Assembly: GCA_001820935.1 (NCBI GenBank)
Contig: MHRI01000030.1
Coordinates: 66,734 to 102,968 of the forward strand
Direction of reading: 5' to 3'
Length of the DNA stretch: 36,235 bases
Origin: Candidatus Taylorbacteria bacterium RIFCSPHIGHO2_01_FULL_51_15
Lineage (GTDB): Bacteria > Patescibacteriota > Minisyncoccia > Phycocordibacterales > UBA10002
A program made the translations under genes and the position numbers. This document shows, one piece after another, positions 28,475-36,235 of the stretch (the stretch's first letter is position 1; every line of letters starts with the position of its first letter). A model generated the notes under the pieces. The model saw only the letters and a program-made list of their open reading frames with translations, searched no databases and had not been told where the DNA came from.

Positions 28475-31400
28475 ATGAATTCCGAGCTTATTTTTTCAGG
28501 TAAAAAGTTCATCTCGTCTAAGCGAGCTGCCTTGGAAACTGGCTACGCGCCGGACTACATAGGTCAGCTCTGTCGGAGCGGAAAAATCGGGGGGAGGCTC
28601 GTAGGGCGGACGTGGTACGTCTCTGCCGATGCCATTCTCCAGCACAAATCGGAAAATCCTAATGGCTCTGGCTGGAAACAGCCCCGACGGAATCCACTCG
28701 AGAATGGGGTGTCAGGAGCGCCCGCGGCGGTTTCCTCCACGCCCTCGTCCGAGGTGATCACGGAGAGCGAATCAACCGGAGTCAAAGGCACTCCCGAATC
28801 TTCAGAGGCCGACCCTCTTGCGGTACAAAACATTCCACCCTCCGCTCCACTTCGAGCAGCGGCTGAAGTCGAGAGTGATTCCCCGCGCATCGAGAAGGTC
28901 GTCACATCGGCACTCGAGGAGGCGCATCCGGTTTCCTCGCGCGCTGTGAAGATGCCGATGCTCTCGGCTGATTTTTTTAAAAAAGTTGGCGTCGCGGCGT
29001 TCTCATTTCTTGTCGTATTCGGTTCATACACGTTTGCGAATTCAGAAGTGTTTAGTGAGGCACAGCGGCACGCGAAAGAGTACGCGCAGTTTCTGGCGAT
29101 GAGTGTTTTTGAAGAAGTGAACGAGATCGGCGAGAGGACGCTCGCGGGGGGACTAGCGGTTGTGGAGATGGGTGGGCGAGCGGGAGCGAGTGCGGGAGAG
29201 GCTTTCGCTCTACTCGTCCACGATCCCGAGCGTGCCGCGCTTTCTTTCTACCACGGGGCGAATTATTTCTTCCGCGCGTTGCCTAGGACACTCGCGGCAC
29301 TTCCTCCGTACGCAAAGAGCATGTACTTCGCCACCGGCACGGCGATCTTCGACTCTGCTCATTCGCTTGCGAACTCATTCCTCCGGTACCCGATTTCGGA
29401 AACGGTTGCACTGGTCAGCCGTTCTCTCTTTTATGTCGTCTCCACTGGACTTCAGGAGGGAGTGAGGAGTGCCTCAAGTGCGATACAGGGAGGTCTCGCT
29501 CATCTTGGGAGTAAGGGCACGTACACGGACACATTAGGACAGCCGCTTGCCGCAGGGGCTCTCGCGCTTCGCGAAAGTACGCTTAAGGGCACGTCGGCTT
29601 TCTCCGATCGGCTCCGCTCGTACCATGACCGCGCGTTCTCTTCCGTCTCGGGCGGAATCTCCGCGCTCATGGCGGGCGCATACGATCTTCTCTTACCCCT
29701 TCGCGAAAGTGCTCGTTTTGTCTACACGACCCTACACGGGGGTATCGAGCGTATTCGAACGCTCGGGAGACTGACGGCTCCGCTCGTGGAATCTAAAGAG
29801 GCGGTTCTCTCTCCCACAGCAACTCCAGCAACTTCTTCTCCCGCTCCTTCTCTCGTGCCGCAAGAGAGGATTGTGACGGAGCGAGTGACAGAGCGGGTGA
29901 TCGTGCCCGTTCCAGCGCAAACTTCGCCCTCTGCGCCCATACAAACGGTGTTCGCAAGCGGCGTGTCAGAAAGTGAAATGAACGCCAAACTCTCCGCTCT
30001 GCAAACTCGCCTCGCCGCCGATATCGCGTCCCTCCGAGGAACCACCTCGCAAACCGCGCAAGCGACCGCGAATAACACGACGTACATCAATAATGTGTAC
30101 AACGCGGTGGCGCAGACGAACAATCTCGATCGTATACAAGATGTGCTCCTCGTAAACCCAACCGCGACCAATGGCACCTTTACTTCTCCGTCAATTTCGG
30201 GGGCGACCATTACCGGCTCGACGTTCAGCGGTTCGTCGGGCACCTTCACCGGCTCTCTCACGATTTCCGGCACGGGCACTTCTACGATTACCGGAGACAC
30301 TGCCTTTGACACGGACACTCTCTATATAGACTCCCTGAACAATCGCGTCGGCATCGGCACTTCGTCTCCGACAGATACGCTTTCGATCGCGGGGCCGATC
30401 TTCCTCGCGAACAACACGCCTTCGGCTACTGGAAATCGCCTGTACGCAAACGGCGGCGACCTCTACTACGCGGGCAATCTAATCGGTGGCGCGACGACCG
30501 GCAACTGGACATCGGACGGCACGAGCGTGTGGCGAGCGACGGGTAATGTCGGAGTAGGTACCTCATCACCATACGCCAAACTATCGGTGGTTGGTGAGGC
30601 AGTCGCATCACATTTTACCGCCACCTCAACTATTGCCACTTCCACTTTCTCCGGAGGATTTTCCGTAGGCAGTTCGACGCCGAAATTTCTTGTAGATAGA
30701 TTCACCGGCAAAGTCGGCATCGGCACTTCTTCTCCGCAATACAATCTGGAGCTCTTGGGCAACCTCGGCGCCTTCTATCGCGGAGGCGACACGCAGACGC
30801 CGTTCTCGTTTGACGCATCAGGCTCTTCGCTTGATGCCTATGTCGCTCTTGAAATACGGGTGCCGGCAAGCAGTGGGGAGCAGAAGGCTATCGGTTTTGT
30901 GAGGGGCAGTGACCTCTATTCGTTCGGAGCGTTTGGCTACAATGTCGGAGGCACGGGGAAACCTGGGTTTGATTTGGGTGATGGGTCGGGAGCGCGCGAC
31001 ACTAGCATCTTCCGTGATTCTGCCAATGTTCTCCGAACCGGCGATTCACTCATTGTGGACGGCTCGCTTGGTATCGGGACCACAAGCCCATATGCAAAGT
31101 TAAGCGTCGTTGGCGAGGCAGTAGCCTCACACTTTACCGCCACCTCAACTACCGCAACCACCACCCTCGCAGGCGGTCTCATCGTCGGCTCTGGTGGTGG
31201 GACGAATGGGCTGACGGTGACGGGGAATGCCGCTTTTGATTCCACTACTCTCTTTGTGGATTCGGTGAATAACAGGGTGGGGGTGGGGACGGCGAGTCCA
31301 AGTGATAACTTACATATTACAGGAAGCGTGAATTCCGCAATCACCTTAACTTCATCAAGTTATCCTACAGACTACAAAACTCAATTAGGTAGTAGGGGGG

Positions 31401-34400
31401 GTGTCGGAGTTTTGGTTTTTGGCAATAATGCAAGTAACGAAATACGGTTTGGTCATACTGGTGCTGGTGGCTCCGGTTCTATTCTCGTAAATAATACAAC
31501 TGGGTATGATGCTAGTTCTGATGGTACAAGGGCAATGTTCTTTAGTAGCGGCGGTCTTGTGAGTATTGGTGATGAAACCTCCCCTGGCTCCAAACTCTCT
31601 GTCTCTGGCAACGCAACTATTGGTGCTTCTTACGACACCACTGCTGCTCCGACGAATGGTCTTTTGGTGGAAGGGAATGTCGGCCTCGGCACCACCTCTC
31701 CGTACGCCAAACTTTCTGTGGTTGGACCAGTGGTTGCTGAATATTTCCACGCGACGAGTACAACGGCGACGACGACTTTGGCGGGGGGACTGATCGTCGG
31801 CTCTGGTGGTGGGACGAATGGACTTACGGTGACGGGGAATTTATCAGGTTCGTCAGGTAGACTTGATATTGGTGGTTATGTTTTCTCTACTAGATCAAAT
31901 ACTTCAGTGGATGGAATTATTTATGGCACTACTGCTTATGTGGGAGAGACACCAGGTAATACCGGTATCGGTTCTTCTGGAGCAGGTACAGGTTTTTGGG
32001 ATCAAGGATCGTTAGTGGCAAGAATGGGTGGTAGCGGAGAATTTCAGTTAAATGTGGCTGGAGGTTTATATTTTGGATCAGGAGGACCTACTGCTGGAGA
32101 TGATGTTGGTCTAAAAAGAAATGCATCGGGAGTCATTGAGGTAAATAATGGAACAGCTGGTCAACTTTCTACTCTAATCGCCAACACCATCGGCATCGGC
32201 ACCACCTCACCATACGCCAAACTATCAGTCGTCGGCCCTGTGGTTGCAGAATATTTCCATGCGACGAGCACGACGGCGACGACGACATTGGCGGGAGGAT
32301 TCTCGGTAGGAAGTAGCACGCCGAGAATTTTGGCCGATAGGTTTACGGGAAATGTCGGCATTAGTTTAGCGAGCCCCCTCGCCACGCTTGATGTCGCAAG
32401 GGGTAATGGCGTCAACGGCACCGCAACTTTCCGAGGTACAACACATAGCACTTACTTTAATTATTTTGAAAATGAAGACACCTATATTCGTGGAGGTAAG
32501 GCTGGTTCTGATGTCTATATTAATGACATAGGTATTGGTGACATATATTTAGTTCCGGGCGGTGGCTCGGTTGGAATTGCTAGCACAACTCCTTGGGCGC
32601 AACTTTCTGTAAATCCAAATGGCATCTCTGGTCCATCATTTTCCATCGGGTCTTCAACCGCCACACATCTTGTGGTGACGAATGGAGGGAATGTGGGGAT
32701 TGGGACATCAGCTGTTCCTGTAGCTAATTTTGAAGTGGTTCGAACGACTGACGGTCCGGTCATCATTGCCCGTGGCAGTTCCGCTTCAACTTACAATGAT
32801 GTTCGTATCTATAACGACCAGAATACTGCCCTGCGGTCTCTCACATTTAGCTATACCGGCAGTTCATATACCGGTCCTTTCTGGACAGATGGCAATACAG
32901 GAGAAATCGGTGCTGTTGGAACACTTGGCGCATATCCACTTACATTTGCAACAAATAATACGCAAAGGATGATGATCAGTTCCGCCGGCCTTGTCGGCAT
33001 CGGCACCACCTCTCCTTACGCCAAGCTTTCCGTCGTCGGTCCAGTAGTGGCGGAATATTTCCATGCGACGAGCACGACGGCGACTTCAACATTTGCGGGA
33101 GGAGGACTCTTTGGCACCGGAGGTGGAGCATTTGGGTTTGCCACCACCACTCCAGCAACTGGCTTTGCGGTGGGAACGCATTGCGTGACAGCTGACACGC
33201 GACTAAGACGAAGACGCAAGAAAAAAGGCAAAGTCGGAGGAAAAAGGTTCGACCTTTCTTCCGACCCAAGGTCGAACCTTGGGGAATCCGACTTTATCTA
33301 CGATGAGGTAATGATCAAAGATGTAGAGACGGGAGATGAAGTGGCCTCAATGGATCCATTCAGTGGAAAAATAGTTTGGTCGAGGGTCAATGGGCTTATG
33401 CACATGGGAATCAAGGAAATCTGGACGATCGGCACACGTTCTGGCCGCACTATTCGCACTACCGACAATCACCCTTACTTCGTCCGTCAAAGAAGAACTC
33501 AACCAACTCAAAAACTCTACCGCTTTGAAGTTGATCAATCCGTGAAGATAGAGGAATTCACCAAAGATACTATAGTCGCAGTAGCTAACGAAGATCATTC
33601 GGTAGCGGTATCAGTTCCAAGAAAAGTAAAACAAGCGCTTCGAGCTACACTTCGTCAAAATCAACCGCAGAGATTTAACGCGGCAGTCTTTGCGGCCGCT
33701 ATTGTCGAAGCGCTCGCTACTCTTAATCAACAGGCGCATGAGTTAGTCATTGATATCGAATACAAAGGATACGAGACGACAATTGCCAATGTGATTTCAA
33801 ATGCTTTCCCGGGCATCATGATTTACTTTAAGGGTATTGGCAAGCACTCTCCCGCTCACTATGCGGCGAACTTTGCTCATCGTAAAGAAAGGAAGATAGA
33901 CAAAACACTTTCTCAAACTGATATTTCTATACAAACAGAAAACGCCCTTAGATGGTCTTTCTCCTCGCACTCCCCGAAAGGAGGTGAAGATCCGGATGCA
34001 CCACAGGCGTCTCTGATAAGGAAAAGTATAGCCGACCCAGCTTCTATTGTCAAGGAAGGTCTATGGAAGAAGGTCAAAGAGGTGCGGGTTGGGCAGGAAA
34101 TTGCAGTAGTATATGGCGAGGATGAAAATGCCCGGGTTGCTTGGGAGCCTATTGTTTCTATGAAGATAGAGCCGGAGGAATCAGTCTACGACCTCGAGAT
34201 AGAAGGCACGCACAACTTCATCGCCAATGGAATAGTTGCCCACAACACTTACATCACCGGTGGTCTCGGTGTGGGCGCGGTCAATAATACTTCGGGGACG
34301 CTGACTGTTTCGGGTGCTTCCACACTCGCTGGCCAGCTCAATCTCTCCGGCACTGCCGCCAACATCGCTCTTGGTTCCAATTATCTTTCGGGAGATGGAG

Positions 34401-36235
34401 GAGATGAAGGAGTGTTTGTGGATTCGAGTGGTAATGTGGGGATTGGGACGGCGAGTCCATTCTCTAAATTTCATACGAATTTAACCACAAGTCAGGTTGC
34501 TATCTTTGGAGGACAATCTTTAGGAACGACCAATACTAATTATGCAGGTATAGCTCTTGGATATGCTGAATCTGGACCATTTTATGCAAAAAGTATGATT
34601 GTTCAAGAGCAGTTGGGAGATGGTGCAGCGAGAGGAAAGATTCACATATTGAATGACGGTGCCGCCGATGGCGGTAGTGCCAATCTTTCAGACGCAAGAT
34701 TGACTATTAATTATGACGGCAACGTCGGCATCGGCACCACCTCTCCGTACGCTAAGCTTTCTGTCGTCGGACCAGTAGTCGCAGAATATTTCCATGCGAC
34801 AAGTACTACGGCAACTTCTACATTTAGTGGAGGATTCTTTGTGGGAACAACCACAACACCGAATCTTTTGGTGGATAAATTTACAGGTAATGTGGGAATC
34901 GGGACGGCGAGTCCGGCATCACCTCTTGACATCTATTATGGCGGAAGCAAAATTGCGGACTTCACCAATTCTACTCGCTCATCCATGAGAGTGCTTGGTA
35001 AAACGACGGGTAGTGCTGCCGTCATGACTTTTTATGATGGTCCTGACTCTGCAAATGCCGGATACGCGTCATTTGGTATTGATAATACTTCAAATGCCTT
35101 CGGTATAGCGGGAACAGTTCTTGCTTCCAGTAAAAATGGTTCAGGTACGCAGCAACCTCTGACTATTGGAGGATATGATGGATCCTTCACAAGCTGGATG
35201 ACATTTCTTACGGGAGGTAGTGTGGGCGTGAATACCACAGGACCAGACAGAAGATTTGACATTCTTGACGCTTCAAACCCACAACTTCGTCTCACTTACA
35301 CTGATGGTTCTGTGTATACAGATTTCCAGACCAACTCTGCTGGTAACTTAAATATTACTCCAAGTGGAGGATTCGTTGGCATTGGCACCACCTCCCCCTA
35401 CGCCAAGCTTTCTGTTGTAGGACCAGTGGTAGCAGAATATTTCCATGCGACGAGTACGACGGCGACTTCAACGATTGCCGGCTACCTTTCCACCACCGCA
35501 TTTGCCAACACAGCTATGACCGCGGGTTCCATCCCATTCTTCGGAGCAGGAGGATTCATGCAACAATCAAACGCCAATCTATATTATGACTCTACTAACA
35601 ATCGGCTGGGTCTTGGCACAACATCCCCTTGGGCACAACTTTCCGTCAATCCAAACGGCATCTCGGGTCCATCATTTGCCATCGGGTCTTCAACCGCCAC
35701 ACACCTTGTAGTGACGAATGGAGGGAATGTGGGGATTGGGACGGCAGTACCTGCAAGGAAATTAAGTGTGAAAGGGCAGGGTAATACCGCTTGGCTTGGA
35801 GTTGAAAGAAATACAGATACCACTTTACAATTTCAAATTGTGAATGCGGAAGGCACTGGATTTACGGCTAGCACAGGATTAACATCGCCAACATGGACAA
35901 ATGTAATTGATAATAACAATTCTAATCTTATGTTATCGTCATTTAGTTCTGGCGGAACAGGAGGAAAGATAATCTTAGATTCAGAGTTTGTTGGCATTGG
36001 TACCACATCCCCATACGCAAAGTTAAGCGTGGTCGGAGAAGCTGTAGCCAGAAACTTTACAGCCACTTCAACTACCGCCACATCTACATTTGCTGGAGGA
36101 TTGAATGTGGGATCAGGCGCCTTCCTCTACGACTTCTCATCGGGCATCACTAGTATCAATGCTCTGGAGACAGGTTCACTGAACTTTGACACCGATGCCG
36201 GTATTGTCAGTTGGGTGGATTTGCCGATTTCCTCA
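28475..36235 (+). CDS. Giant membrane-anchored fibre protein with HTH head and intein (3' end cut off)
   Basis: One frame stays open from the ATG at 28475 to the window end, at least 2587 codons. Residues 8-50 (FISSKRAALETGYAPDYIG, then CRSGKIGGRLVGRTWYVSADAI) resemble an excisionase/MerR-like winged HTH. A Ser/Pro/Glu-rich linker follows, and one membrane helix at about 171-189 (VGVAAFSFLVVFGSYTF). The outer part is helical to about 500, then a coiled coil (SEMNAKLSALQTRLAADIASL). From about residue 565 on come some 18 repeats of the V-G-I-G-T-x-S-P-Y-A-K-L-S-V-V-G type, as in phage tail fibre and S74-chaperone proteins, separated by variable beta-rich segments. A 355-residue Hint domain interrupts it at 33182-34246. 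It likely forms a surface adhesin or fibre. The C-terminus is not in the window. Confidence 0.85.
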   Translation, partial: MNSELIFSGKKFISSKRAALETGYAPDYIGQLCRSGKIGGRLVGRTWYVSADAILQHKSENPNGSGWKQPRRNPLENGVSGAPAAVSSTPSSEVITESESTGVKGTPESSEADPLAVQNIPPSAPLRAAAEVESDSPRIEKVVTSALEEAHPVSSRAVKMPMLSADFFKKVGVAAFSFLVVFGSYTFANSEVFSEAQRHAKEYAQFLAMSVFEEVNEIGERTLAGGLAVVEMGGRAGASAGEAFALLVHDPERAALSFYHGANYFFRALPRTLAALPPYAKSMYFATGTAIFDSAHSLANSFLRYPISETVALVSRSLFYVVSTGLQEGVRSASSAIQGGLAHLGSKGTYTDTLGQPLAAGALALRESTLKGTSAFSDRLRSYHDRAFSSVSGGISALMAGAYDLLLPLRESARFVYTTLHGGIERIRTLGRLTAPLVESKEAVLSPTATPATSSPAPSLVPQERIVTERVTERVIVPVPAQTSPSAPIQTVFASGVSESEMNAKLSALQTRLAADIASLRGTTSQTAQATANNTTYINNVYNAVAQTNNLDRIQDVLLVNPTATNGTFTSPSISGATITGSTFSGSSGTFTGSLTISGTGTSTITGDTAFDTDTLYIDSLNNRVGIGTSSPTDTLSIAGPIFLANNTPSATGNRLYANGGDLYYAGNLIGGATTGNWTSDGTSVWRATGNVGVGTSSPYAKLSVVGEAVASHFTATSTIATSTFSGGFSVGSSTPKFLVDRFTGKVGIGTSSPQYNLELLGNLGAFYRGGDTQTPFSFDASGSSLDAYVALEIRVPASSGEQKAIGFVRGSDLYSFGAFGYNVGGTGKPGFDLGDGSGARDTSIFRDSANVLRTGDSLIVDGSLGIGTTSPYAKLSVVGEAVASHFTATSTTATTTLAGGLIVGSGGGTNGLTVTGNAAFDSTTLFVDSVNNRVGVGTASPSDNLHITGSVNSAITLTSSSYPTDYKTQLGSRGGVGVLVFGNNASNEIRFGHTGAGGSGSILVNNTTGYDASSDGTRAMFFSSGGLVSIGDETSPGSKLSVSGNATIGASYDTTAAPTNGLLVEGNVGLGTTSPYAKLSVVGPVVAEYFHATSTTATTTLAGGLIVGSGGGTNGLTVTGNLSGSSGRLDIGGYVFSTRSNTSVDGIIYGTTAYVGETPGNTGIGSSGAGTGFWDQGSLVARMGGSGEFQLNVAGGLYFGSGGPTAGDDVGLKRNASGVIEVNNGTAGQLSTLIANTIGIGTTSPYAKLSVVGPVVAEYFHATSTTATTTLAGGFSVGSSTPRILADRFTGNVGISLASPLATLDVARGNGVNGTATFRGTTHSTYFNYFENEDTYIRGGKAGSDVYINDIGIGDIYLVPGGGSVGIASTTPWAQLSVNPNGISGPSFSIGSSTATHLVVTNGGNVGIGTSAVPVANFEVVRTTDGPVIIARGSSASTYNDVRIYNDQNTALRSLTFSYTGSSYTGPFWTDGNTGEIGAVGTLGAYPLTFATNNTQRMMISSAGLVGIGTTSPYAKLSVVGPVVAEYFHATSTTATSTFAGGGLFGTGGGAFGFATTTPATGFAVGTHCVTADTRLRRRRKKKGKVGGKRFDLSSDPRSNLGESDFIYDEVMIKDVETGDEVASMDPFSGKIVWSRVNGLMHMGIKEIWTIGTRSGRTIRTTDNHPYFVRQRRTQPTQKLYRFEVDQSVKIEEFTKDTIVAVANEDHSVAVSVPRKVKQALRATLRQNQPQRFNAAVFAAAIVEALATLNQQAHELVIDIEYKGYETTIANVISNAFPGIMIYFKGIGKHSPAHYAANFAHRKERKIDKTLSQTDISIQTENALRWSFSSHSPKGGEDPDAPQASLIRKSIADPASIVKEGLWKKVKEVRVGQEIAVVYGEDENARVAWEPIVSMKIEPEESVYDLEIEGTHNFIANGIVAHNTYITGGLGVGAVNNTSGTLTVSGASTLAGQLNLSGTAANIALGSNYLSGDGGDEGVFVDSSGNVGIGTASPFSKFHTNLTTSQVAIFGGQSLGTTNTNYAGIALGYAESGPFYAKSMIVQEQLGDGAARGKIHILNDGAADGGSANLSDARLTINYDGNVGIGTTSPYAKLSVVGPVVAEYFHATSTTATSTFSGGFFVGTTTTPNLLVDKFTGNVGIGTASPASPLDIYYGGSKIADFTNSTRSSMRVLGKTTGSAAVMTFYDGPDSANAGYASFGIDNTSNAFGIAGTVLASSKNGSGTQQPLTIGGYDGSFTSWMTFLTGGSVGVNTTGPDRRFDILDASNPQLRLTYTDGSVYTDFQTNSAGNLNITPSGGFVGIGTTSPYAKLSVVGPVVAEYFHATSTTATSTIAGYLSTTAFANTAMTAGSIPFFGAGGFMQQSNANLYYDSTNNRLGLGTTSPWAQLSVNPNGISGPSFAIGSSTATHLVVTNGGNVGIGTAVPARKLSVKGQGNTAWLGVERNTDTTLQFQIVNAEGTGFTASTGLTSPTWTNVIDNNNSNLMLSSFSSGGTGGKIILDSEFVGIGTTSPYAKLSVVGEAVARNFTATSTTATSTFAGGLNVGSGAFLYDFSSGITSINALETGSLNFDTDAGIVSWVDLPISS
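33182..34246 (+). mobile_element. Intein/BIL-like Hint domain in frame in the giant protein
   Basis: The 355-residue element begins with Cys1 (CVTADTRL, block A after extein GTH), has the block B motif TIRTTDNHPYFV with T-x-x-H at residues 94-97, and ends VYDLEIEGTHNFIANGIVAHN (in part) followed by extein Thr+1. These are all residues needed for protein splicing. There is no LAGLIDADG motif. Residues of about 140-290 are an insert with VIDIEYKGYETTIANV and FKGIGKHSPAHYAANFAHR, which I cannot assign; it might be a nuclease-like domain. Its N-terminal part carries a palindromic element. It sits in a variable surface protein, not at a conserved active site, which fits bacterial intein-like domains. 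Confidence 0.9.
33244..33280. repeat. In-frame palindromic element, intein copy
   Basis: Thirteen-base arms AAGGTTCGACCTT/AAGGTCGAACCTT flank an 11-base loop TCTTCCGACCC. Reverse-complemented, the loop matches the secA loop at 9 of 11 bases, so this copy is inserted in the opposite orientation. An outer inverted pair AAAGTCGGA (33230-33238) and TCCGACTTT (33287-33295) extends it. It is read as KRFDLSSDPRSNLG. Confidence 0.85.

Larger units (their letters stand above)
30341..36110 (+). repeat. VGIGTTSP-type repeat array in the giant protein
   Basis: About 18 copies of the motif begin near 30346, 30548, 30715, 31072, 31279, 31560, 31681, 32194, 32353, 32563, 32693, 32993, 34436, 34724, 34892, 35374, 35609 and 35989. 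Seven to nine share a longer block, P-Y-A-K-L-S-V-V-G then A-E-Y-F-H-A-T-S-T or A-S-H-F-T-A-T-S-T, nearly identical at DNA level. Segments between them are AT-richer and unlike each other. The array is interrupted by the intein. Confidence 0.85.

Noticed and set aside
28137-28512. Minus-strand open frames upstream of the giant gene
   Set aside because: They have no family features, run through hairpins and the promoter, and overlap each other in different frames.
28475-36235. Several separate genes in the last 7.8 kb
   Set aside because: One frame is continuously open across it; the short frames on both strands are shadows with repeat-derived, non-family sequence.

Overview
The window looks like a chromosomal segment of a Patescibacteria/CPR bacterium, probably of the Parcubacteria (Paceibacteria) side. 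This is an inference. It rests on the standard code with TGA as stop, tight gene packing, SEC-C-terminated SecA with lineage-type inserts, MYG1, a lone PRA-CH enzyme, several start codons placed exactly at the predicted transcription start, and a giant envelope protein with a small DNA-binding-like head, one membrane helix and many VGIGTTSP-type fibre repeats. No tRNA, rRNA or CRISPR array was seen.

Layout. 1-5.9 kb is a surface-sugar locus: a capsule-type glycan protein cut by the window edge, a NeuA-like CMP-sugar synthetase, a TIM-barrel epimerase, an SDR dehydrogenase, a GmhA-like SIS isomerase, a short NeuB-like synthase without its usual C-terminal SAF domain, a cupin and a KdsC-like phosphatase. 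Together they could build and activate a nonulosonic-type acid. 6-11 kb holds a DUF4258/DUF2283 pair, an O-antigen-ligase-like protein with TPRs, a DMT transporter and an unrecognised helical protein. 11-18 kb holds murB, a tiny Lys/Arg-rich protein, hisI, secA, a DUF559 nuclease cassette, an HD hydrolase, a NUDIX hydrolase and a nucleotidyltransferase. 18-27.6 kb holds an ABC exporter, a bactofilin-like membrane protein, two four-helix-bundle (S23/bIVP) cassettes, an AI-2E-family membrane protein, MYG1, obgE, a second DUF559 cassette and gatB. After an 880-base gene-poor stretch, 28.5 kb to the end is one open frame of at least 2587 codons, the giant surface protein, with an in-frame 355-residue Hint/intein domain.

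The most unusual content is a dense population of small repeats without a transposase, many of them read in frame inside essential genes. (1) A hairpin with arms AAGGTTCGACCTT and an 11-base loop lies in frame inside murB, secA and the intein, resembling Rickettsia palindromic elements in behaviour. (2) A GGAGG/CCTCC double-hairpin family forms the terminal inverted repeats of both DUF559 nuclease genes and also occurs without a gene inside gatB, upstream of gatB, and probably inside murB. (3) AATT-rich 7-9-mer repeats form inverted repeats around the four-helix-bundle genes and also occur as an apparently empty cassette and as inserts in murB and secA. I infer that each small gene travels with, and may mobilise, its own repeat family; the sequence shows the arrangement but not the mechanism.
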